A DNA stretch of 5,780 nt, taken from assembly GCA_035470525.1 (NCBI GenBank), contig DATIQT010000068.1, positions 1-5,780 on the forward strand, given 5' to 3'. Both the position numbers and the translations under genes were made by a program. Numbering within the stretch: the first letter of the stretch is position 1; each line of letters opens with the position of its first letter. Below are positions 1 through 5,655 of this stretch, piece after piece. A model generated the notes under the pieces. It made no database searches. It was not told the DNA's origin and saw nothing but the letters and a program-made list of their open reading frames with translations. Source of the stretch: CALXSC01 sp035470525. GTDB lineage: Bacteria; Pseudomonadota; Alphaproteobacteria; Rickettsiales; UBA1997.

Positions 1-501
1 ACATGTACCAACAACATCTTCTACCCCACCAAGAACTTTTTCCCAACTAGAACCAACACCATCATCACTTACAGCATCACACCATTTTGCATCTTCTTCA
101 TCTTGACAATACGAATATTCAGCTTTTTCTGTTTCTGTCAAACTATCACAATCAACACATTCAGATGTTGAAGCATCATCATTACCAAAACAATACTCAG
201 CACATTCTTGGGTATTTCTATCCTCTCCAGTACAATCTATTTTGTCTAATTGGCTTCCAAGACCTCTACTTGTATCATTAGGTAATACATTAACAAATAC
301 ACCACAGTCTTTTGCTTCTTTATTAATTGTAAAACATTTTAACTGACCTGCATGAGTAACATCAGTTATATCATTTAAATCTGAACAACCAGCTTTACCT
401 TCTATAAGAATGTAACATGATGTTGTATCAGCTAAACAAAAATTAATTATGGAAAATAATATTAAAAAAATATTAATAATTAAAAAATTTTTTATTTTCA
501 T
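1..501 (-). CDS. Secreted cysteine-rich acidic protein, N-terminal part (runs off the window)
   Basis: Reading the minus strand from ATG at 501-499 gives 167 codons with no stop up to the window edge, so the C-terminus is missing. Residues 1-24 look like a Sec signal peptide: basic start (MKIKN), a long Ile/Leu/Phe core, then FCLA before D25, with likely cleavage after A24. There is no good lipobox around C22. The visible mature part has 12 cysteines (29, 39, 56, 66, 90, 100, 104, 115, 118, 132, 141, 167) and is rich in Asp and Glu, which suggests an exported protein with several disulfides. An in-frame ATG at 582-580 would add 27 residues, with a TAA two codons further upstream. I prefer 501 because the signal peptide then starts at the N-terminus; neither start has a Shine-Dalgarno sequence. 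It lies 116 nt after the assembly ATPase gene (35 nt if 582 is used). Family not recognised; a pilus-associated protein or the extracellular part of a larger secretion protein are guesses. Confidence 0.8.
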   Translation of the reverse strand, partial: MKIKNFLIINIFLILFSIINFCLADTTSCYILIEGKAGCSDLNDITDVTHAGQLKCFTINKEAKDCGVFVNVLPNDTSRGLGSQLDKIDCTGEDRNTQECAEYCFGNDDASTSECVDCDSLTETEKAEYSYCQDEEDAKWCDAVSDDGVGSSWEKVLGGVEDVVGTC

Positions 502-594
502 GGAAAAATATTTAGAAAATATATTTAGTATATTAAATATTATTGCTAAAATCCTAACTTTTGTTTGTTTAATAAAATTCATAAATTAAAAAAT

Positions 595-611
595 ATTTAT
601 TAATAATAAAT
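595..611 (-). terminator. Weak AT-only hairpin with U-run after the ATPase gene
   Basis: ATTTATT (595-601) and AATAAAT (605-611) form a perfect 7-bp stem with a 3-nt loop, 6 nt beyond the stop codon of the ATPase gene. On the minus strand it is followed by ATTTTTTAA, giving a six-base U-run. The stem has no G-C pair, so termination may be inefficient. In DNA this AT-rich, such a hairpin could also be chance. Confidence 0.3.
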
Positions 612-617
612 GACGGT

Positions 618-2564
618 TTATACTTTTAAGAAAGCTGTCATATCAACACATCTAATCAATTCTTCCAATGTTGTAATTCCCTTAATTACTTTTCTAACTC
701 CATCTACTTGCATTGTTATAAAACCTTTTTTATCAAGATACGACAACATCTCTTTTTTTCTAGCTTCTCTAACTATCATATCATCTATTTCTTTATCAAC
801 ATCTAAAACTTCAGCAATAGCTGTTCGTTTTATATAACCTTTTCCTCTACATTTTTCACAACCAACACCTCTATACAATTTTTCAACACCACCAGCTTCT
901 TCTTCACCTAAAACTCCAACTAGAATATCTTTTTCTTCTTTTGTAATTTGATATTCTTCCTTACAGCAAGGACAAATCGCCCTTGCAAGTCTTTGAGCTA
1001 CAATACATGTTAATGAGCCTGATAACAAATATGGTTTTACACCAATTTGCATAAGTCTTGGTATAGCAGAGAAAGCATCATTCGTATGTAAAGATGTATA
1101 AACTTGGTGTCCAGTCATTGCAGCTTGAACCGCGGCAATAGCAGTTTCCTCATCTCTAACCTCACCCACTAAAATCACATCAGGATCTTGTCTTAAAAGA
1201 GTTCTTATACCTTCAGCGAATGTCACACCAATTTCTGGGTTAATATTTGATTGTCTAATCAATGGAAGACGATACTCAACTGGATTTTCCAGTGTCATTA
1301 TATTTGATTCTACATTATTTATCATATTCAGCAATGTATACAATGTAGTTGTTTTACCACAACCAGTAGGACCAGTCAAAATCACAACACCTTCTGGTTT
1401 TTTTATACATTTCTTTATTAAATTTATATTATCGTCTACAAAACCTAATTTTTTAAGAGACAAAATAGCTTGTTTCTCATCCAAAATTCTCATCACAATA
1501 TTTTCACCAGCAACAGTTGGGTGGCATGATACTCTGAAGTCAATATTTCTTCCAAGTATTATACTTTGAATTCTTCCGTCTTGTGGCTTTCTTGTCTCAG
1601 CAATATTCATACCTGACATAATTTTAATTCTCACTGCAATAGATGCCCAGTATTTATTATGGAATGTTCTAACCTGTTCCATCTTACCATCAATTCTATA
1701 TCTAAGTCTTAAGAAGAAATCTTCAGGTTCAAAGTGTAAATCTGAAGCACCAATTCTAACAGCATCAGTCAACAAAGCATCAACAAGACGAACCATAGGG
1801 CTTTTATAGTTACCCTGCATACTCTCTTGTTCATTAAAACTAATATTACCACTTTCTATTTCTTTCAAAATACCATCAATAGACATTTCATAATCATAAT
1901 ACTGATCTATTGCTTTTAAAATATCTGTTTCTGTAGCATAAACTGGAATTATTTTAAACTGTGAAGGGAAAAATCGTTTAATTTGATCTAAAGTAATAAT
2001 ATCATAAAGATCTGATATAGCTACAGTCACAGTTGTTCTAGAAAAAGATACAGGAATTACTTTATTCTGCAATGCGAAACCTTTTGGCACCTTATGAACT
2101 AATCTTTGATCTATAATAGATGATTTTAAATCAAAATTTTCACTTCCAGTTTGAGAACTTAAAACTTCACCCAACATTGAATCAGTGATAAGACCCATAT
2201 TTACTAAAATATTTCCAATACTTTCTGTACTACCTTTATCTTTCTTCTCTTTAAGAGCCACATCAAGCTGGTCTTTTGTAATAATCTTTTTTTCTAAAAG
2301 AATATTTTCAAGATCCGCCTCACTCATAATCTTCTTTTCTTCCTGTTTTTGATCTTTTAATTGATTATCTTCTTTATTTATTTCTCTCTTAGCACCAATC
2401 TCTTCCGGTATATTAATTTGTTGTTCAAAATTTTGATTTTCTTTTCCGGAACCTTGCAAAGCTAAATTTTCTGTCTGTATTGAACTATCATACTTATTTG
2501 TTTTATCAATATTACTTTTCAGACCTTCCATTTTTGTATTATCTTGTGCTAAATTTTTTTCCAT
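618..2564 (-). CDS. GspE/PilB-family assembly ATPase (type IV pilus or type II secretion)
   Basis: A 648-residue hexameric secretion ATPase that would power pilus or pseudopilus assembly from the cytoplasmic face of the inner membrane. Visible order: a polar, charged leader (1-80); an N-terminal GspE/MshE-like domain (about 81-225); the NTPase domain. Motifs are intact: Walker A GPTGCGKTT (398-406), Asp box TLENPVEY (424-431), Walker B VILVGEVRD (463-471), His box TSLHTND (490-496), and a zinc-binding pair of CxxC motifs (C531/C534 and C569/C572). The zinc motif and the domain layout argue for the assembly class (GspE/PilB) rather than the retraction ATPase PilT. Starting at M80 would give 569 residues, close to the usual PilB/GspE size. 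The annotated start lies 9 nt after the upstream gene, which suggests one operon with translational coupling, though no Shine-Dalgarno is seen. PilB and GspE cannot be separated without partner genes, none of which is visible here. Confidence 0.95.
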   Translation of the reverse strand: MEKNLAQDNTKMEGLKSNIDKTNKYDSSIQTENLALQGSGKENQNFEQQINIPEEIGAKREINKEDNQLKDQKQEEKKIMSEADLENILLEKKIITKDQLDVALKEKKDKGSTESIGNILVNMGLITDSMLGEVLSSQTGSENFDLKSSIIDQRLVHKVPKGFALQNKVIPVSFSRTTVTVAISDLYDIITLDQIKRFFPSQFKIIPVYATETDILKAIDQYYDYEMSIDGILKEIESGNISFNEQESMQGNYKSPMVRLVDALLTDAVRIGASDLHFEPEDFFLRLRYRIDGKMEQVRTFHNKYWASIAVRIKIMSGMNIAETRKPQDGRIQSIILGRNIDFRVSCHPTVAGENIVMRILDEKQAILSLKKLGFVDDNINLIKKCIKKPEGVVILTGPTGCGKTTTLYTLLNMINNVESNIMTLENPVEYRLPLIRQSNINPEIGVTFAEGIRTLLRQDPDVILVGEVRDEETAIAAVQAAMTGHQVYTSLHTNDAFSAIPRLMQIGVKPYLLSGSLTCIVAQRLARAICPCCKEEYQITKEEKDILVGVLGEEEAGGVEKLYRGVGCEKCRGKGYIKRTAIAEVLDVDKEIDDMIVREARKKEMLSYLDKKGFITMQVDGVRKVIKGITTLEELIRCVDMTAFLKV

Positions 2565-2573
2565 AAATAACCA

Positions 2574-3080
2574 TTAAAAAATATTAAATATGCCCTGTAA
2601 TTGAACTAAAATAATATATATATCAAAACATATTATAATAACATAAGGAGGAGCAGAATCCCATTTCTCCAACAATAACATTTTTTTTATTTTACTTTTC
2701 TTTCTTTCTTTTTTAATAAAACTAATTTCCTCTTTCGTTTTACCTTTAAATAACTCCTTATCTTTTATTTTAACTTTTCTATATTCAGGCTGAACTTTCA
2801 ATGTTTGTCTTACAACAAAAATATGCCATGAAAAATAAAATAAAATTAAAAAATAAATAATAAAAGCCATTGGAATATTTTTTATTGAATTTATTTTATG
2901 TTGAAAAAAAAATGTTACAATTAAAGCAGGAGTTAATCCCCACAAATAAAGCATCTTATTGAATTTTCCTTTACCTTTAGACAATAATATTATTTGATTC
3001 TTTATTTGTTCCCTAAAAAACAAAATTTTGTATTTAACACTCGCAATTTTCATACAAGATTTATAATGATTAATTAGCAT
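2574..3080 (-). CDS. Small polytopic membrane protein of unknown function
   Basis: A 168-residue protein I do not recognise. It has three hydrophobic stretches likely to cross the membrane: about 43-59, 70-90 and 146-165. A very basic stretch rich in Lys (about 91-140, including KKERKKSKIKK) lies between the second and third; by the positive-inside rule it should face the cytoplasm. The first 42 residues are also basic. It ends 9 nt before the GspE/PilB-type ATPase, so the two are probably co-transcribed and translationally coupled. That makes a membrane partner of the ATPase a reasonable guess. It is far shorter than the platform proteins PilC/GspF (about 400 residues) and shows no similarity I can see. 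The start is uncertain: ATG at 3080 and ATG at codon 10 (3053) both lack a Shine-Dalgarno sequence. Confidence 0.72.
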   Translation of the reverse strand: MLINHYKSCMKIASVKYKILFFREQIKNQIILLSKGKGKFNKMLYLWGLTPALIVTFFFQHKINSIKNIPMAFIIYFLILFYFSWHIFVVRQTLKVQPEYRKVKIKDKELFKGKTKEEISFIKKERKKSKIKKMLLLEKWDSAPPYVIIICFDIYIILVQLQGIFNIF

Positions 3081-3115
3081 ATTTTATATATAAAATATTT
3101 TTTTTTAATTTACAA
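3081..3115 (-). promoter_or_regulatory. Possible promoter of the membrane protein/ATPase operon, with a 16-bp palindrome
   Basis: On the minus strand TTGTAA (3115-3110) and TATATA (3092-3087) are 17 nt apart and could be -35 and -10 boxes. Transcription would then start within a few bases of the ATG at 3080, giving a leaderless mRNA, or a leader of about 27 nt if codon 10 is the start. The -10 lies inside a perfect 16-bp palindrome (3081-3096, ATTTTATA/TATAAAAT), next to a nine-base T-run on the plus strand. All of it is A/T, so chance is a real alternative. Confidence 0.3.
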
Positions 3116-3126
3116 CTAATTTATTC

Positions 3127-3154
3127 TTGACAATAAAAACATATAAATTATAAT
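3127..3154 (+). promoter_or_regulatory. Consensus sigma-70 promoter of tRNA-Glu
   Basis: A perfect -35 box TTGACA (3127-3132) and a perfect -10 box TATAAT (3149-3154) are separated by 16 nt. Transcription would begin near 3161, about 5 nt before the first base of the tRNA, which fits a short leader removed by RNase P. Both hexamers matching consensus is unusual even in an AT-rich genome and fits strong expression of a stable RNA. Confidence 0.8.
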
Positions 3155-3165
3155 GTACTAAGCTT

Positions 3166-3240
3166 GACCCCTTAGTCTAGCGGTTAGGACACCAGGTTTT
3201 CATCCTGGCGACACGGGTTCGATTCCCGTAGGGGTCACCA
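3166..3240 (+). tRNA. tRNA-Glu (anticodon TTC), CCA end encoded
   Basis: A complete 75-nt cloverleaf. The acceptor stem GACCCCT/AGGGGTC (3166-3172 with 3230-3236) is fully paired, followed by discriminator A3237 and an encoded CCA (3238-3240). The D arm is closed by GTC/GAC. The anticodon stem CCAGG/CCTGG (3192-3196 with 3204-3208) holds the loop TTTTCAT, with anticodon TTC at 3199-3201, which reads GAA and GAG. The variable loop is 4 nt and the T arm ACGGG/CCCGT holds TTCGATT. It is the only plus-strand gene in the window and lies head-on to the hdaA-like gene, whose stop codon is only 4 nt beyond the CCA. Confidence 0.98.
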
Positions 3241-3244
3241 TTTA

Positions 3245-3913
3245 TTATAATAAATTCTTGATATTATTAATGGTGATTTTTTTAATCTCACCTTTTTCAA
3301 TTAAGGTTTCTAAACCATTAACAAATCCAAAAATTATATCATAATTTCCACTTATTTTTTTCGATATAAATTCCAACACTTCAAAATCCAAAGTCATTTG
3401 TTTATCAGACAACAATTTTAATATTATTTTTTGCTTAGAATCCTCGTTTAATTCCTGCAATTTTACATTAATTATATTACAAAACCTTGACTGTAAATCA
3501 TTCACTTTAAACTTAAATTCATGAATAGTTTTTTTGCTTGTTATTAGCAATATACAACGCTTTTCAATTATCATATTTAACAAATACAACAATTTATTTT
3601 CATCAACATCATATAAATCTTCCAATATATACTTACCATTAAGAGAAACAATTTTTGCAACCTCAGAAATAAATTCTTCTTTATTTAAATTAAATATTTT
3701 GTTATCAATAAAAGTTGCCTTTACTTCTTTTTGCCAAATATGACAAAGATATGTTTTTCCACTTTTTTCTGCACCGCTCAACAAGTAAACATTGTTATTT
3801 AAAAAATTTATAGACTTAATAAAATTAAATGCTTCCTTATTACCATCATGAACTATAAAATTCTTTTCATCATATATATCGATATTTACAGAAAAAGGGA
3901 GATTTAATTGCAT
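3245..3913 (-). CDS. hdaA: HdaA-like DnaA-family AAA+ protein (regulator of replication initiation)
   Basis: A 222-residue DnaA-type AAA+ domain without the DNA-binding domain IV of DnaA. The N-terminus QLNLPF (2-7) matches the beta-clamp-binding motif of Hda, the protein that, with the DNA-loaded clamp, stimulates ATP hydrolysis by DnaA and so limits re-initiation. Also visible are Walker A GAEKSGKTY (47-55), a Walker B-like YILEDL (95-100), sensor 1 LLITSK (122-127) and box VII DLQSRF with arginine finger R143 (139-144). At the sensor-2 site, where DnaA has N-x-R, the sequence is NYD (190-192), so the arginine appears to be replaced by Asp. ATG at 3913 is chosen because it puts the clamp motif at the N-terminus; no Shine-Dalgarno is seen. 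It follows the upstream gene by 14 nt (same operon). Its stop is 4 nt from the opposing tRNA-Glu. Confidence 0.85.
   Translation of the reverse strand: MQLNLPFSVNIDIYDEKNFIVHDGNKEAFNFIKSINFLNNNVYLLSGAEKSGKTYLCHIWQKEVKATFIDNKIFNLNKEEFISEVAKIVSLNGKYILEDLYDVDENKLLYLLNMIIEKRCILLITSKKTIHEFKFKVNDLQSRFCNIINVKLQELNEDSKQKIILKLLSDKQMTLDFEVLEFISKKISGNYDIIFGFVNGLETLIEKGEIKKITINNIKNLL
3272..3297 (+). terminator. Possible tRNA terminator inside the 3' end of hdaA
   Basis: GGTGA (3272-3276) and TCACC (3288-3292) form a 5-bp stem with an 11-nt loop, followed at once by TTTTT (3293-3297). It lies 31 nt past the tRNA CCA on the tRNA-sense strand. It overlaps the last codons of the opposing hdaA-like gene, so the same bases would serve as coding sequence on one strand and terminator on the other. 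The stem is short and the loop large, so termination strength is doubtful. Confidence 0.35.
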
Positions 3914-3927
3914 AATAATTAAAAATT

Positions 3928-5547
3928 TTAACGAATTTTACCAAAATCAATTTTTTTAAGTAATTTATTATTTTCTAAATTATTAGGAATTTCGTCTTTT
4001 ACTTTTATTTGTTCAAGTATATCAATATTATTAACAGAAAAACTGGTCAAATTGCTTAAAACATCCTTAAATGAGTCTATTGAAACACCATCAGAAATAT
4101 AATTATCATCAAAACGTTTTTTCTCTCTTGCTTCTATTTCACTAAGAAAAGAACAAGATCTAAAATTTCCATTTTCATCTAAATGTAAATTCAAATATAA
4201 ACCTTCTTGATTTAGTCGAACTCTAAATGAATTATTGGAATTTAGTTTATGAGTAAAAACTTTTATATTTTTTACATTCTCAATTAAATTAGTTTCTTTA
4301 TTCTTAGAATCACTCCTTACAATCATAACACAAGGAATACCACCTTCTTTCATCTGTTTATTAATTTCTTCGAAACGTTTTACAAAACTATCAGTATTTG
4401 ACCTTACCCCATCTGAATATTCAGATGGATTTATTTCTCTTAATTTCATCAAATCTTCATCAGATATATTATCTTTTGATGTTTTTTTTATTTTTAATAT
4501 TTTTTGTAATAATTCATATTCTTCGTGTAATTTGAGATCTATAGTAGCACAATATTTACAAGAATCATCCAAAGGCCATATATCTTTTTCATTACCAAAG
4601 CTAGAAATTTTAGATGTTACTATTAAATCAATATGTCCCGCTTGTGGTATGACAATAACATCTTTTATACCTTTTGGTGTTGGTGGCGTTGACGGTGAAG
4701 TTGGTGGTGTAGTTGATGGTGTTGGTGGCGTTGACGGTGAAGTTGGTGGTGTAGTTGGTGGCGTTGGTGGCGTTGATGGTGAAGTTGATGGTGTAGTTGA
4801 TGGTGTTGGTAGCAATGGTTGTGATGTTGATGATGGTGTATTTGATGGTGTAGTTGATTGTGGTCGTGGTGAAAATGGTGGTGGCGATAGCTTTGGTATT
4901 TTTGAAGATGATATATGAATAATAGGAGAATGTTCTGATAAAATTGGATTAAAATTCAATTTCCCAGGGGTAAACTTTTTAATATCAAAACCTTTATCAT
5001 ATTTTTTATCTGGTTTTATAACTCTAGAACTTTTTGAAGAATTTAAATAATCTTTTCTAAAATTTTCTCTTATTTTTACACATCCGTCTTTTTCTTTTGG
5101 AGATTGTGAATTTTCTTTAATAAAATTAATAGTTAGTTCTACAAATCCTGCTTCTTCTGTAGTTAAACCTCGCGCTTCATTTTTTATTATTTTATCAACT
5201 TCACACTGCAATCTCGTTACTAAGTTGCTAGAACCTTCCTGTATTCCTTCTAAGAATTCGCAAAATAAAGGAGTGAAACCTTCTATTCCTCCACCTTCTA
5301 AAAAAAAATTTTCACAATAATAAAGGCAATCTTGTTCTAAATTTTCACCAGTTTCTTGTTTACCTTTTTTATCTACTGCAAACCATTTTTCTTTAAATGC
5401 TTTTGAATCGAGGGCTCCTTTTTTATCTTTTAACAAAAAATCAACAACCATACTATAATTTATAGAAACTAAATTTAAAGAACTTTGTAATCTAACAGTT
5501 CCTAATCGTTTTTTTTTGTCTTTTCTCATTTTATTAATTTCTGACAC
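3928..5547 (-). CDS. Protein of unknown function with a Pro/Thr/Ser-rich repeat linker
   Basis: A 539-residue protein I do not recognise. It starts at GTG (5547-5545), supported by AAGGAA 7 nt upstream; the next candidate is ATG at codon 7. There is no signal peptide or membrane segment; the N-terminus is basic (KMRKDKKKRL). Three parts are visible: an N-terminal region (about 20-165) with Cys at 74, 78, 96, 115 and 156; a Pro/Thr/Ser-rich disordered linker (about 205-292) with three 14-residue repeats at about 249-290; and a C-terminal region (about 295-515) with a CKYC motif (330-333) and mixed alternating and charged sequence that looks folded. Pro-rich linkers of this kind join domains or bind partners, and occur in secreted effectors and in envelope-spanning proteins. 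Without a Sec signal it is cytosolic or exported another way. It is followed 14 nt later by the hdaA-like gene, so the two are probably co-transcribed; a functional link is not shown. Confidence 0.85.
   Translation of the reverse strand: MSEINKMRKDKKKRLGTVRLQSSLNLVSINYSMVVDFLLKDKKGALDSKAFKEKWFAVDKKGKQETGENLEQDCLYYCENFFLEGGGIEGFTPLFCEFLEGIQEGSSNLVTRLQCEVDKIIKNEARGLTTEEAGFVELTINFIKENSQSPKEKDGCVKIRENFRKDYLNSSKSSRVIKPDKKYDKGFDIKKFTPGKLNFNPILSEHSPIIHISSSKIPKLSPPPFSPRPQSTTPSNTPSSTSQPLLPTPSTTPSTSPSTPPTPPTTPPTSPSTPPTPSTTPPTSPSTPPTPKGIKDVIVIPQAGHIDLIVTSKISSFGNEKDIWPLDDSCKYCATIDLKLHEEYELLQKILKIKKTSKDNISDEDLMKLREINPSEYSDGVRSNTDSFVKRFEEINKQMKEGGIPCVMIVRSDSKNKETNLIENVKNIKVFTHKLNSNNSFRVRLNQEGLYLNLHLDENGNFRSCSFLSEIEAREKKRFDDNYISDGVSIDSFKDVLSNLTSFSVNNIDILEQIKVKDEIPNNLENNKLLKKIDFGKIR
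4409..4428. repeat. Perfect 20-bp palindrome inside a coding region
   Basis: CCATCTGAAT (4409-4418) is followed with no spacer by its exact reverse complement ATTCAGATGG (4419-4428). It lies in the unknown-protein gene, where the minus strand encodes roughly PSEYSDG. With no loop it would form only a small cruciform or a two-fold protein-binding site. No matching second site was seen in the window. Confidence 0.6.
4676..4801. repeat. Three tandem copies of a 42-bp repeat
   Basis: Copies lie at 4676-4717, 4718-4759 and 4760-4801, with a decayed continuation to about 4856. Copies 1 and 2 differ at one base (the last codon); copy 3 differs at a few. On the minus strand each encodes a 14-residue unit close to TPSTTPPTSPSTPP. 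The unit is a multiple of three, so copy-number changes by slippage would keep the reading frame and only alter linker length. The plus strand is strikingly G/T-rich here. Confidence 0.9.
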
Positions 5548-5554
5548 TTTCTTA

Positions 5555-5560
5555 TTCCTT
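5555..5560 (-). promoter_or_regulatory. Ribosome binding site fixing the GTG start of the unknown protein
   Basis: AAGGAA on the minus strand (5560-5555) lies 7 nt before the GTG at 5547. It is the only clear Shine-Dalgarno before a gene start in this window and supports GTG over the in-frame ATG at 5529. Confidence 0.7.
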
Positions 5561-5596
5561 AATTTATATTAATAATTAATATACAATCAGTTTAAT

Positions 5597-5623
5597 ATTA
5601 TAATATTATAAAAATAATTACAA
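5597..5623 (-). promoter_or_regulatory. Possible promoter of the unknown protein/hdaA operon
   Basis: On the minus strand TTGTAA (5623-5618) and TATAAT (5602-5597) are separated by 15 nt, shorter than the usual 17. A second TATAAT (5610-5605) is only 7 nt from this -35. Transcription would start near 5590, leaving a leader of about 40 nt before the GTG. The area is almost entirely A/T, so false matches are easy. Confidence 0.3.
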
Positions 5624-5655
5624 GTTATAATTATTTATAAAAATGGTAATTATCC

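Noticed and set aside
87..281. Short plus-strand open frame of 64 codons
   Set aside because: It lies opposite the cysteine-rich gene, which has a signal peptide and an uninterrupted frame. The plus-strand product has no plausible protein features.
610..837. Plus-strand open frame of 75 codons
   Set aside because: It is antisense to the conserved C-terminus of the assembly ATPase and has no supporting signals.
3241..3254. 14-bp AT palindrome directly after the tRNA as its terminator
   Set aside because: The stem is A/T only and is not followed by a T-run; the hairpin at 3272-3297 is the better candidate.
3534..3743. Plus-strand open frame of 69 codons
   Set aside because: It is antisense to the AAA+ domain of the hdaA-like gene and has no ribosome binding site.
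4676..4880. Possible G-quadruplex or CRISPR-like array on the plus strand
   Set aside because: Only GG doublets occur, not runs of three or more, and the repeats are contiguous without spacers and in phase with codons. They are coding repeats.
4532..4918. Plus-strand open frame rich in Gly, Val and Asp
   Set aside because: It is the antisense shadow of the Pro/Thr/Ser repeat region; the low-complexity codons create an open frame on the opposite strand. No ribosome binding site or domain was seen.
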